Notes under the pieces: generated by a model | Told to the model about the DNA's origin: nothing | Seen by the model: the letters and a program-made list of their open reading frames with translations, nothing else | Database searches by the model: none | NCBI GenBank assembly: GCA_900754475.1 | Contig: CAAECY010000162.1 | Coordinates: 1 to 22,221 of the forward strand | DNA: 22,221 bases | Direction of reading: 5' to 3' | Source of the DNA: an uncultured Sutterella sp. | GTDB lineage: Bacteria; Pseudomonadota; Gammaproteobacteria; Burkholderiales; Burkholderiaceae_F | Position numbers and translations under genes: made by a program | In this document: piece after piece, positions 7,884 to 16,765 of the stretch | How the letters are laid out: every line of letters begins with the position of its first letter | How positions within the stretch are numbered: the first letter of the stretch is position 1

Positions 7884-9998
7884 ATGGTCCCGACGCGCAT
7901 CTCTCTCCGACCGCTTATCGTCCTACTCGTTGCCGCATGCTCGGCGGCCTCGGTCGCGGCGACCGCTCCGACGGCCTCGAACGCAGAGACCGAGCAGACT
8001 GAAAAGGCCGCCTCGGCCCGATCGAACGACGCCGCGGAAGGCTTCTCCTGGAAGCTCGAAGGTCTGGAAGGGGAGCTTGAAGCGAACGTGCGCGCGCAGC
8101 TTTCCGCCATTCCCGACAACATCTCGACCCGCAGCCGCTACCGCACCCGCGTGCGTCAGGCGGTGCGCGAAGGCTTGAGAGCGCTCGGGTACTATTCGCC
8201 GACGATCGAATTCCGTTGGGAATCGGCTCCGACAAAGCGTGCTACGGATACGAAGGACGCGAAGGAGGACGAACCGGAGAATGCCGCCCTCGAAGCGTCG
8301 GAATCCGCCGCGGACGCCAAAGACGATGCGGCAGCGGCGAAGAACCCGCCCGCCGCCCGCCCGAAAGAGCCGCAAAAGCCCGGGGTATTCGAGCAGACGC
8401 CGGTCGGCCAGGCCGTGGGTACGATCGAAAAGCTCGCGCGCCGTCCCAACCCTTCGCGCGTTCTGCGCGTCAAGGTGACGCCCGGGGAACCCGTGCGGAT
8501 TGCGGCCGCGGACGTGAAGATTTCCGGGGACGCCGCTCAGGACCCTGCCTTCAAGCGGCTGCTCGCAAAACTCCCCGAAAAAGGGACCGTGCTCAACCAC
8601 GGCGAATACGACGCCTTCAAGAACGACCTCGTCAATACGGGGGTTGCGCGTGGGTACTTCGACGCGCGCTTTGAGCGGAGCATGCTCGGGATCGCACCCG
8701 ATCGCAACGAAGCCTATTGGATGTTCGACTACCGAAGCGGCGAACGCTACCGCGTCGGCAAGGTGCGCTTTACGGGCTCGCAAATTCGCGAGAGTTATCT
8801 CCAAAACCTCGTCCCCTGGGTGGAGGGCGAAGAGTACGCGGCCGAGGACGTGGCGGAACTCAACCGGCGGCTCTCGGCCTCGGGGTGGTTCAATTCCGTG
8901 ATGGTCGCGCCCGTTTTCGAAGAAACGGCGGAGGTGCCCGCATCGGACTTTGACGCGATCGAACCCAAAGCCGGACGCCCGAAGCCCGTGCGGTCCGAAG
9001 ATCCCGACGAGACCGTGAAGGTCGTGCCCGTGTCGGGCGTGGTGACGCCCAAACAAGGGAACTCCATGGAAGTGGGGCTCGGTTACTCGACCGACGTCGG
9101 TCCGCGCGCCAAGGCGACCTGGGTGAAGCCCTGGGTGAACGATCGCGGGCACAGCCTTCAGGCGTCGACCGCGATTTCGGCCTACGAGCAGGAGTTGGAA
9201 GCGACCTACCGGATTCCGGAAGAGCGCGCTCCTCTCGAAGAATACTGGCTCCTTCAGAGCGGCTTGAAGCACACGGACCTGAACGACACGAAGTCGCAGT
9301 CGATGACCTTCAAGGCGTCCCGCTTCTGGGAAATGTCGACGGGCTGGCAGCGCGCCGCAAACCTTCAGTGGTCGATCGACAAGTTCACGCAGGGTGCGGA
9401 CGACAATACGACGATGCTCATTTACCCGGGCGTGAGTCTTTCGAGAACGCGTACGCGCGGGGGCCTCATGCCCGTCTGGGGGGACACGCAACGCTACACG
9501 CTCGACGTTTCGAACACGATCTGGGGGTCGGACATCGACTTCATCGTCTTCAACGCGCAAGGGGCGCTCGTGCGCACCTACGACTGGAAGCACCGGTTCG
9601 TGCTGCGCGGAAACTTCGGGTGGATCGAAACCGGGGACTTCGACGAAGTGCCGCCGGATTTGCGCTTCTTCGCCGGGGGCGACAGGAGCGTTCGCGGCTA
9701 CGACTACAAGAGCATTTCGCCCAAGGACGAAACGGGTGAACTGATCGGTGCCCAGCGCCTTTTGACTGCGTCCGTCGAATACCAATACAAGGTGACGGGC
9801 AAATGGTGGGGGGCGGTCTTCGTCGACGCGGGCGAAGCGGTCGACAAGTTTTCCTCCACCAACTTCAAGACGGGCGTCGGCTTCGGCATCCGCTGGGAGT
9901 CGCCCGTGGGCCCGATCAAGTTTGACATCGCACGCCCCGTGGGTGACTCGGAACACAAGGACTTCGCCTTTTACATCGGTCTCGGACCCGAACTATGA
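7884..9998 (+). CDS. tamA: TamA, outer-membrane Omp85 component of the translocation and assembly module
   Basis: TamA is an outer-membrane barrel with periplasmic POTRA domains that partners TamB to insert autotransporters and other barrel proteins. This copy has 704 residues; the E. coli protein is just under 600. Residues 1-26 form a signal peptide, with VAAC at 16-19, a lipobox-like string that is probably coincidental. POTRA1 spans about 54-205 and is interrupted by an Ala/Lys/Glu/Pro-rich insert at about 116-185 in its strand hairpin (after YYSPTIEF, before VLRVKVTPGEPV). POTRA2 and POTRA3 follow to about 385, with another acidic loop at about 346-376. The barrel from about 390 is very similar to E. 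coli TamA, including TDLNDT, the lid-loop motif VRGY (603-606), and the end FYIGLGPEL. The ATG is chosen for its signal peptide, although GGGAGG (7855-7860) is too far upstream to be an ideal ribosome-binding site. The stop overlaps tamB. Confidence 0.97.
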   Translation: MVPTRISLRPLIVLLVAACSAASVAATAPTASNAETEQTEKAASARSNDAAEGFSWKLEGLEGELEANVRAQLSAIPDNISTRSRYRTRVRQAVREGLRALGYYSPTIEFRWESAPTKRATDTKDAKEDEPENAALEASESAADAKDDAAAAKNPPAARPKEPQKPGVFEQTPVGQAVGTIEKLARRPNPSRVLRVKVTPGEPVRIAAADVKISGDAAQDPAFKRLLAKLPEKGTVLNHGEYDAFKNDLVNTGVARGYFDARFERSMLGIAPDRNEAYWMFDYRSGERYRVGKVRFTGSQIRESYLQNLVPWVEGEEYAAEDVAELNRRLSASGWFNSVMVAPVFEETAEVPASDFDAIEPKAGRPKPVRSEDPDETVKVVPVSGVVTPKQGNSMEVGLGYSTDVGPRAKATWVKPWVNDRGHSLQASTAISAYEQELEATYRIPEERAPLEEYWLLQSGLKHTDLNDTKSQSMTFKASRFWEMSTGWQRAANLQWSIDKFTQGADDNTTMLIYPGVSLSRTRTRGGLMPVWGDTQRYTLDVSNTIWGSDIDFIVFNAQGALVRTYDWKHRFVLRGNFGWIETGDFDEVPPDLRFFAGGDRSVRGYDYKSISPKDETGELIGAQRLLTASVEYQYKVTGKWWGAVFVDAGEAVDKFSSTNFKTGVGFGIRWESPVGPIKFDIARPVGDSEHKDFAFYIGLGPEL

Positions 9999-12900
9999 CG
10001 CCTAAAAAATGTATCGGTATCGCGCTCGGCGCACTCGGCGGAACGGCGGTTCTCGCGGCGGGCGCCGCGGGGTTCCTGCTTTTTACGACGCCGGGTCTGG
10101 AGCTCGCGGCCCGTACGGCCGTGAAGTGCGTGCCCGGTCTCTCGATCGGGGGGATCGAAGGCCGCATCGACCGGCTGACGATCACGGACTTCGCCTACGA
10201 AATGCCGGGCGTTACCGTGGCGGCGAAACGCCTCCATACGGCGGTCGACCTCGCGGCCCTTTTCAATTCCTTCGCCCGCATCGAAGCGGTCGACGTCTCG
10301 GGCCTGAGTCTCGACGTTGATACGAGCGCGATGGTGCCTTCCGAACCCGCTCCGGAAGAAGAATCGGCTCCGCTCGCCCTGGAACTTCCCGCTCCGTGGC
10401 GCTTTGCGGTCGAGCGCCTCTCGCTTGAGGACGCCGACATCATCGCGGACGGAAACCGCGTCGCCTGGGGCTCGTTCACGACGGGCGCCGCCTGGTCGGG
10501 CCGCGCCCTGCAATTGACCCCCACGGTGCTCGAAGACGTTCGGCTGACGCTCGCGAAGGCGGCCGAAGCTCCAGCATCGTCGGCATCGTCCGCACCGTCC
10601 GAGGCGACTCAAACCCAAGAACCCGAAGCCGCTCAAGCGTCGCAGGAGGCCCAAGAACCTCAAGCGACGAAAGCGCCCGCGTCGACCGAGGTCGCCGCGA
10701 ACCACGTTTCCGAAGGCGCAGCGGCAAACGCCGCAGAGAAGGCGCCCGCAGCCGCGGCCGAAGCTTCTTCGTCGCCCGAAAAGGCGGCGTCCGAGACGGC
10801 CTCTGCTTCAGCTCCCGCTTCCGAACCGACTGCGGTTGCCGAATCCAAGCCCGCATCCTCGTCTTCGTCCGCCTCACAAGACTCGGGCTTCACGTTCACG
10901 GGACGCGACGAGGCCGAAGCGCCCGTCTATTCCGGTAAGTTCGAGGCGCCGAAGCCCCGGGGTATTGAAAAGTCGATTGCCGAGGTGCTCGACGAAACGT
11001 TCGCAAACCCCTTGATCGAAGCGCTCCCCACCGTGGAGCTGCCGCTTGACGTCGCGATCGAGGACCTCTCGATTCGCAACATCCGTTGGACGAACGCGGC
11101 CGACTTCGGCGTGCCGACTTCGGACGTCTCCCGTATTCATCTGCGCGCTTCGACCCTCGGGAGCACCGTGATCGTTCAGACCGCGGAAATCGCCTCGCCC
11201 GAAGGAAACCTCGCGTTCGAGGGCGAAGTGCGCCTTGCCGACGCGTGGCCGCTCGACTTGCGCCTTGCGGTCGGTATGGACGCCGAACGCGTCGCGTCGC
11301 TTGTTCCCGCATTGCGCCCCTATTTCGAGTCGAACCGTCCGGCAGGAGAGGGCGCGCTTTCCGATTCGGTCGAACTCCGCGCAACGCTTTCGGGCGCGCT
11401 CTTGGAGCGCTTGGGGTTTGATCTCACGCTCAAGAACCTCCTCGCGCAGCCCTTCATGGTGTCGGGCGACGCGGCGTTGGCGGAGCCGAAGTTGCCGTTG
11501 CGGCTTGATTTGTCGCTGCCCGCCCTCACGGTGCCGATGCCGCAAAGCGCAGAGGGGACCGCGGCGAATGCCTCGAATGCCGAGACCGCAGATCAGCCGA
11601 CGGCGGTCGCGGCGGCCGACAACGCAAAAGCGCCCGCCGCTCCTGCTCCTGCTACTCCGACGAAGCCCTCGGAGTCCGCAGCTAACTCGAAAGCGAGCGC
11701 TCACTCCGATGCGCCGGCGCCCGCTGCGACGACCATTGCAACCTCCGCCAACCCCGCCGATGCAGGCAACGCAACCGATGCGGACGGCATCGCCGACCCC
11801 GGTCAACCCTTGCCCGGCGACCGCGTGACGGTGCGCGACCTGCGCGTCCTCCTTTCGGGCGACACCGACGACTATCGACTCGACGTGTCCACGTCCGTCC
11901 GGGCGGAACTCGCGGGCTCGGGCCTGGCGGCGCCCGCGGGGGTGGATCTGGAATTGCGCGGAAACGGCAACCTGAACGGGATTCGTCTGGAGAGCCTGGC
12001 CGCCCGCTTTACGGAAGGGGGCTCGGGCGCGGTGAAGCTCGCGGGCGGCGTCGAATGGCGTCGCGGCTTTGTCTGGCGCGGGAAACTCGAAACGAATCCC
12101 GAAGGGATCGACGCGCGGGCGCTGGTTCCCGCGGCTCCGACCTATGTGCGCGGCAGCGTCGACTCGATCTTCACGGGGAACAAGACGGGCGTCTGGCGCG
12201 CGACCCTCTCGAACGTGAAGATCGACGGGAAGTTCGGGGATGCCATTCTTGAAACCGACGGCGGCGTCTGGATGGCGCACGATCGGTCGGCGGGCTTCAA
12301 CAACTTCCGCGTTCGCCTCGGAAAGAACACGCTGCGCTTGGACGGCGCGCTTCAGGGCGTGCGCGCTTTCGACCTTCGGGCCGAAGTCGACCCGCCCGGC
12401 TTTGAAAATACGATCCAGGGGCTGCGGGGCCGCGCCAAGGGCTTCGTGAAGCTTCTCGGCACGGGCGCGCGCCCGATCGTCGACGCGGACTTTACCGCGG
12501 ACGACCTCGGCTGGCAGGACCTTTCCGTCGGGAAGGTGGTTCTCAAAGGGAAACTCCGCAACCAGATTTCCGAAAAGGTGATGCGCGAAGTGATCGCGAA
12601 CGCCAAGGCTGCCAAAGCCGAGCACGAACGTCAGATGGCCGAGCGCGAAGCGCGCGGCGAAAGCACGGAGGGTCTCTCTTCGCGCGACGCGGCCGTGGCA
12701 GCCGCCTTGGAAACGGCGCTTGCGAAGGGCGAACTCTCGGGCGAAATTTCGCTCTCCGTCGACGACCTCGCCATGGGCGAAGGCGTGAACTACCCGAAGA
12801 TCCGCCTTCTCACGAAGGGTCGCGAAACGAACCACCGGGTGACGCTCACGGTCGAAGGCGAACCCGTCTCGGGGAGCCTTACCGTGAAGGGGGCCGTCAA

Positions 12901-14728
12901 CCGCCGCACCTTCGACTGGAAGGGCTCGCTCGAAGGGGCCGACATCCGTACGCCTGCAGGCGTCTGGAAGCAGGCTCAGGCGATGGGGATCAACTACACC
13001 CATGCGACGAAAGACATCCGCTTGGGCGCGCACTGTTGGTCGCACCAGTTCGGCGAAGTGTGCCTTGCAAAGACCGCGAACCTTCGGAACGCGGGCGAGC
13101 GCGGGGCGGTCGAGGTGGTGTTGAAAAAGCTCGACCTGGGGCTTTTGAAGCCGTACCTTCCGAAAAAGCGCGACACGATCGAAGGCGTCGCCACGGGGAA
13201 CCTCAAGGCCTCGTGGAATCTCGCCTCGGGGACCCTTCCCGACGTCGACCTTCTCTTCGAACTTCCGAAGCTCGACTACCGCACCCGCATCGACGGCGCG
13301 CGCTTCCCCGTCTCGATCGAAGACGTTCGGGTGACGGGGCGCGTGCGCAAAGACGCGGCCGAAGTCCGCTGGCACCTCGTTCCCTCCGAAGGGGCCGTGG
13401 TCGACGGGCGAATCGGCGTTGCGGACCCCTTGGGTGCGCGAACGCTTACGGGCCGAGTCCGCGCGACGAACGTGACGCCCGTGACGCTCAAACCGCTTCT
13501 CTCGCGCGGCGAAAAGGCGGAAGGGCGCCTGGATGCGGACCTCACCGCGTCGGGTACGCTCGAGCACCCCGAAATCCGAGGGCGCGCGGCCTTCACGGGG
13601 CTCAACGTCGACGCGGCGATGCTCCCCTTGACGATGGAGCCGAGCGACGTCGTCTTCACCTTCCTCGGCACCTCGTCCGTACTTGAAGGCGCGCTCAACA
13701 CGAAGGACGGGAATCTTATCGTGCGGGGCTCGGCCGACTGGTCGACGCCCGCCGACTGGCGCGCCCGGGTGAGCGCGAAGATGAGCGACGAAAAGGGCGT
13801 GCTCCGCATTGCAGTCCCGCCTATGGTGACGCTTTCGGCCGTGCCCGACATCGAGGCGCGGGCCTCCGCCGAGCGCGTGACCCTCACGGGGCGTATCGTC
13901 ATTCCCGACGCGAGGATCGAGGTGGAATCCATCCCCGAATCGGCCGTGAAGGTGTCGAGCGACGCCGTGATGCTCGACGAAAACCTGCAGCCGAAGCTCG
14001 CGCCGGAACCCCCGATTCCCTTTGAAAGCCGCGTGGCCGTGGAATTGAAGCGAGCCCTGATCGACGCGTTCGGTCTCAAGGCCGCGTTGAACGGGGAGTT
14101 GCAGGCCGTGCAGGATCCGAAGCACGGGTTGGGGCTCTCGGGTCAGATCAACATTCCGGCCGGGCGCTTCCGCGCCTACGGCCAGGACCTGATGATCCGC
14201 CGCGGGACGGTGCTCTTTGCGGGCCCCGTCGACAACCCGAGTCTCTCGATCGAAGCCATACGCAACCCCGAAACGACGGCCGACGACGTGACGGCGGGGA
14301 TCCGCGTGACGGGGACGGCGGCCAAACCCGAAGTGACGCTTTTCTCCGACCCCGCGAAGTCGCAGGAAGAAACGCTTTCCTACCTCCTTCGCGGCGAAGG
14401 TCTCGGAACGCTCGGCGAAGGGGAAGGGAACATGATGACGAGCATGCTCCTTGCGCTCGGCACGTCGACGGGCAGTCCCGTTCTGGGCGCGATCGGCGAC
14501 TCGGTCGGGATCAGCAATCTCGGTATCGATACGACGGGCGTGGGCGACAATTCCCAGGTGGTCGTGTCGGGCTATGTGTTGCCGGGCCTTCAGGTGAAGT
14601 ACGGGATCGGGATCTTCGATTCGCTTGCCACGTTGACGCTTCGCTACCGCCTGATGCCGAGGCTCTACCTCGAAGCGGTTTCGGGCGTCGATCAGGCGAT
14701 CGACTTCCTGTATCGGTTCGATTTCTAA
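9995..14728 (+). CDS. tamB: TamB, inner-membrane-anchored translocation and assembly module protein (DUF490)
   Basis: TamB spans the periplasm as a long beta-taco with a greasy groove, anchored in the inner membrane and docking to TamA; the wider AsmA-like family also moves phospholipids to the outer membrane. Here it has 1577 residues, against about 1260 in E. coli. Residues about 6-30 are the membrane anchor (GIALGALGGTAVLAAGAAGF). The excess length is largely explained by two low-complexity Ala/Pro/Ser/Glu-rich stretches, at about 189-299 and 518-607, each lying between ordinary repeat strands. The C-terminal part from about 1200 is the DUF490 domain and ends in FLYRFDF with a terminal Phe, like a barrel-type strand. 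Its ATG overlaps the tamA stop as ATGA, so translation is coupled. A terminator follows. The identity is certain. Confidence 0.96.
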   Translation: MTPKKCIGIALGALGGTAVLAAGAAGFLLFTTPGLELAARTAVKCVPGLSIGGIEGRIDRLTITDFAYEMPGVTVAAKRLHTAVDLAALFNSFARIEAVDVSGLSLDVDTSAMVPSEPAPEEESAPLALELPAPWRFAVERLSLEDADIIADGNRVAWGSFTTGAAWSGRALQLTPTVLEDVRLTLAKAAEAPASSASSAPSEATQTQEPEAAQASQEAQEPQATKAPASTEVAANHVSEGAAANAAEKAPAAAAEASSSPEKAASETASASAPASEPTAVAESKPASSSSSASQDSGFTFTGRDEAEAPVYSGKFEAPKPRGIEKSIAEVLDETFANPLIEALPTVELPLDVAIEDLSIRNIRWTNAADFGVPTSDVSRIHLRASTLGSTVIVQTAEIASPEGNLAFEGEVRLADAWPLDLRLAVGMDAERVASLVPALRPYFESNRPAGEGALSDSVELRATLSGALLERLGFDLTLKNLLAQPFMVSGDAALAEPKLPLRLDLSLPALTVPMPQSAEGTAANASNAETADQPTAVAAADNAKAPAAPAPATPTKPSESAANSKASAHSDAPAPAATTIATSANPADAGNATDADGIADPGQPLPGDRVTVRDLRVLLSGDTDDYRLDVSTSVRAELAGSGLAAPAGVDLELRGNGNLNGIRLESLAARFTEGGSGAVKLAGGVEWRRGFVWRGKLETNPEGIDARALVPAAPTYVRGSVDSIFTGNKTGVWRATLSNVKIDGKFGDAILETDGGVWMAHDRSAGFNNFRVRLGKNTLRLDGALQGVRAFDLRAEVDPPGFENTIQGLRGRAKGFVKLLGTGARPIVDADFTADDLGWQDLSVGKVVLKGKLRNQISEKVMREVIANAKAAKAEHERQMAEREARGESTEGLSSRDAAVAAALETALAKGELSGEISLSVDDLAMGEGVNYPKIRLLTKGRETNHRVTLTVEGEPVSGSLTVKGAVNRRTFDWKGSLEGADIRTPAGVWKQAQAMGINYTHATKDIRLGAHCWSHQFGEVCLAKTANLRNAGERGAVEVVLKKLDLGLLKPYLPKKRDTIEGVATGNLKASWNLASGTLPDVDLLFELPKLDYRTRIDGARFPVSIEDVRVTGRVRKDAAEVRWHLVPSEGAVVDGRIGVADPLGARTLTGRVRATNVTPVTLKPLLSRGEKAEGRLDADLTASGTLEHPEIRGRAAFTGLNVDAAMLPLTMEPSDVVFTFLGTSSVLEGALNTKDGNLIVRGSADWSTPADWRARVSAKMSDEKGVLRIAVPPMVTLSAVPDIEARASAERVTLTGRIVIPDARIEVESIPESAVKVSSDAVMLDENLQPKLAPEPPIPFESRVAVELKRALIDAFGLKAALNGELQAVQDPKHGLGLSGQINIPAGRFRAYGQDLMIRRGTVLFAGPVDNPSLSIEAIRNPETTADDVTAGIRVTGTAAKPEVTLFSDPAKSQEETLSYLLRGEGLGTLGEGEGNMMTSMLLALGTSTGSPVLGAIGDSVGISNLGIDTTGVGDNSQVVVSGYVLPGLQVKYGIGIFDSLATLTLRYRLMPRLYLEAVSGVDQAIDFLYRFDF

Positions 14729-14789
14729 GTGTTTTCAAGGGGTAACGGCTACGACATTTCCCCGACTTCACGCCCCGTTGAGTGGAATA

Positions 14790-14829
14790 CCTCGGAAAAA
14801 GCGCGCCCTCGGGGCGCTTTTCCCCGAGG
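14790..14829 (+). terminator. Intrinsic terminator of tamAB
   Basis: CCTCGG (14790-14795) and CCGAGG (14824-14829) form an outer stem around a core of AAAAAGCGC...GCGCTTTT with CCC/GGG at the tip. The core AAAAGCGC/GCGCTTTT gives A-rich and T-rich flanks, so the site may work in both directions. Confidence 0.8.
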
Positions 14830-14858
14830 GTCCGCCGCCCCCGGCCGACACCCGCCGA

Positions 14859-14864
14859 TAGAAT
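14859..14864 (+). promoter_or_regulatory. Possible -10 upstream of nhaC
   Basis: TAGAAT follows the tamAB terminator. No -35 is visible at the right distance. If real, transcription would start only a few bases before the next terminator-like hairpin, so this promoter would feed an attenuator. TACAAC at 14940-14945 is an equally weak alternative further down. Confidence 0.25.
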
Positions 14865-14873
14865 GACCTCATG

Positions 14874-14904
14874 CGCCTCGCTCGACGCCGAGCGGGGCGT
14901 TTTT
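14874..14904 (+). terminator. Second terminator-like hairpin between tamB and nhaC
   Basis: CGCCTCGCTCG (14874-14884) pairs with CGAGCGGGGCG (14889-14899), one G-U pair in 11, around ACGC, followed by TTTTT. It is either a tandem backup terminator for tamAB or an attenuator in the nhaC leader. Confidence 0.8.
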
Positions 14905-14990
14905 CCCTTCACGGGGAATGTCGGTCGCGGGAATTCACCTACAACACAGAAGCGGGTCACAAGGCCTCTCGTCCCGCGTCCGTTCGCCCG

Positions 14991-15019
14991 GGGCTTCGCG
15001 CGCGAGAAACGCGAAGCCC
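14991..15019 (+). other. Stem-loop in the nhaC leader
   Basis: GGGCTTCGCG (14991-15000) and CGCGAAGCCC (15010-15019) are perfectly complementary over ten bases around a nine-base loop CGCGAGAAA. No T-run follows, so it is a structural element of the leader and not a terminator. Confidence 0.6.
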
Positions 15020-15033
15020 TACGAAAACGAACG

Positions 15034-15079
15034 GGTCGCCTTCCGACCGTCCTTGAGCGGACGGCGACCGCCTCAAGGA
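15034..15079 (+). promoter_or_regulatory. Candidate translational switch over the nhaC ribosome-binding site
   Basis: Three pairings compete here. H1 is CCGTCC (15047-15052) with GGACGG (15059-15064) and leaves the ribosome-binding site free. H2 is CCTTGAGCGG (15051-15060) with CCG(C)CTCAAGG (15068-15078) and buries most of the AAGGA (15075-15079). H3 is GGTCGCC (15034-15040) with GGCGACC (15063-15069) and excludes both. It does not match a riboswitch class I can name. Confidence 0.5.
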
Positions 15080-15089
15080 AAAAAAAGAA

Positions 15090-16643
15090 ATGGAACCGTA
15101 TGCAGCCGGTTGGTTTTCGATCGTCCCTCCGATCGTGGCGATCGCTCTTGCTCTTGTCACGAAGGAAGTGCTCTCTTCGCTCGTGCTCGGCATCCTCACG
15201 GGGACGCTGATCTACACGATCGGTACGGACGGCAACGTGCTCATGGGTACGCTCGAAGGGGCGTTCACGACCATGGGCAACAAGGTCGACTTCAACATCC
15301 TCATCTTCTGCTCGCTTCTCGGGGCGCTCGTCTACGTGGTCGCCATGTCGGGCGGCACGAAGGCTTACGGCAGCTGGGCCGTCACGAAGATCAAGGGCCG
15401 CAAGGGGACGCTCCTTGCGACCTCGGGTCTCGGGATCCTGATCTTCATCGACGACTACTTCAACTGCCTCTCGGTCGGGACGGTGATGCGCCCCTTGTGC
15501 GACAACTACCGCATCTCGCGTGCGAAGCTCGCCTACATCATCGACTCGCTCGCGGCGCCGGTGTGCATCATCGCTCCGGTCTCCTCGTGGGCTGCGGCCG
15601 TGGGGTCGTCTCTGAAGGGTAACGGCGTCTTCGAATCCGACATGGCGGCCTTCGTCGCGTCGATTCCCTGGAACTTCTACGCGCTCCTCTCGATCCTGAT
15701 GATTCTCTTCATCGTGTTGACGGGTTACGACTTCGGTCCGATGAAGCGCGCCGAAGAACGCGCTCTTGCGGGTGACGTGGGCGACGCGGCCGCGCAAGCG
15801 CACGCCGAACCTCCGCATGCGAATCCCCGCGGCACGATGTGGGACATGCTCGTTCCGGTTCTCGCCCTCATCGTCTTTGCCGTTCTTTCGCTGATGTACT
15901 CGGGCGGCTACTGGGGCGATGACGCCGCGTACCACACGTTCCAGGCCGCAATCGGCAATTCGAGCGCCGCGTCGGCGCTCGTCTGGGCCGCGTTCGGTGC
16001 CGTCGGGGTGGCCTTCCTCCTCTACGTTCCCCGCGGTCTCGTGCCCTTTGCCGACTTCATGCAGGGTCTCGTCGAAGGGATGAAGCTGATGCTCCCCGCG
16101 AACATCATCCTCGTTCTCGCGTGGACGCTCTCGGGCGTGTGCCGCGACCTTCTGCAGACGCCGCTTTTCGTGCAGGGTCTCGTGGAATCGTCGGGCGGCG
16201 ACCTCTCGCTCTTCCTCCCCGCCGCGACCTTCCTCATCGCCGCCTTCCTCTCCTTCTCGACGGGGACGGCCTGGGGTACGTTCGGGATCCTCATCCCGAT
16301 CATCGTGCCGGTCGTTCAGGGGATCGATCCGCAGCTGACGATCGTCGTTCTTTCTGCGACCCTTGCGGGCTCGGTCTTCGGCGACCACTGTTCGCCCATT
16401 TCCGACACGACGATTCTTTCGTCGGCGGGTGCGGGGTGCAACCACATCGAACACGTCTCGACGCAGATTCCGTACGCCTTGCTCGTCGCCTTCTGCTCGA
16501 CGGCGGGCTACGTCGTGGCGGGCTTCACGCACGGGAACCTCATCGCTTCCTTCGGTACGGCGCTCGGCCTCATGGTGGTGCTCGCAACGGCGCTGCACTT
16601 CATGAAGTCGAAGGACAAGAAGGCCGCCGCTGCCGCCGCGTAA
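15090..16643 (+). CDS. nhaC: NhaC-family Na+/H+ antiporter
   Basis: This 517-residue inner-membrane protein should exchange sodium for protons, holding internal pH and sodium steady. Members of the family can also use other substrates, so the ion is inferred. It has about 11-12 hydrophobic segments. The family signature with paired acidic residues is at 119-129 (FIDDYFNCLSV, D121 and D122), followed by IIDSLAAP; a second conserved block, GDHCSPISDTT, begins at 431. A hydrophilic, His/Ala-rich loop lies at about 226-250, and the C-terminus is a short charged tail ending in six Ala. The start is supported by AAGGA at 15075-15079, ten bases before the ATG. The gene stands alone behind two terminators, with a structured leader that suggests control of translation. 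A 16-bp hairpin follows. Confidence 0.9.
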   Translation: MEPYAAGWFSIVPPIVAIALALVTKEVLSSLVLGILTGTLIYTIGTDGNVLMGTLEGAFTTMGNKVDFNILIFCSLLGALVYVVAMSGGTKAYGSWAVTKIKGRKGTLLATSGLGILIFIDDYFNCLSVGTVMRPLCDNYRISRAKLAYIIDSLAAPVCIIAPVSSWAAAVGSSLKGNGVFESDMAAFVASIPWNFYALLSILMILFIVLTGYDFGPMKRAEERALAGDVGDAAAQAHAEPPHANPRGTMWDMLVPVLALIVFAVLSLMYSGGYWGDDAAYHTFQAAIGNSSAASALVWAAFGAVGVAFLLYVPRGLVPFADFMQGLVEGMKLMLPANIILVLAWTLSGVCRDLLQTPLFVQGLVESSGGDLSLFLPAATFLIAAFLSFSTGTAWGTFGILIPIIVPVVQGIDPQLTIVVLSATLAGSVFGDHCSPISDTTILSSAGAGCNHIEHVSTQIPYALLVAFCSTAGYVVAGFTHGNLIASFGTALGLMVVLATALHFMKSKDKKAAAAAA

Positions 16644-16669
16644 GCGCATAAGCCTGCAATCCTCAAAAC

Positions 16670-16707
16670 CCTCGGGGCCGCTTCGTTCGCGCGAAGCGGC
16701 CCCGAGG
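16670..16707. terminator. Very stable 16-bp hairpin after nhaC
   Basis: CCTCGGGGCCGCTTCG (16670-16685) pairs perfectly with CGAAGCGGCCCCGAGG (16692-16707) around TTCGCG. On the plus strand no T-run follows; on the minus strand GGTTTT follows, so as a terminator it would suit leftward transcription better. It may also block exonucleases at the nhaC mRNA end. Confidence 0.65.
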
Positions 16708-16765
16708 CGTTCCGGGGCGATCGATTTCTTCCCCGATGCGCGATTTCTGCAACCGTTCGCGAAGC

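Noticed and set aside
7929..7940. TamA as a lipoprotein because of VAAC in its signal peptide.
   Set aside because: TamA family members are not lipoproteins, and the cysteine lies within the hydrophobic core rather than after it.
10874..14125. Minus-strand frame of 1083 codons opposite tamB.
   Set aside because: Same pattern: it is a shadow of a strongly supported TamB frame.
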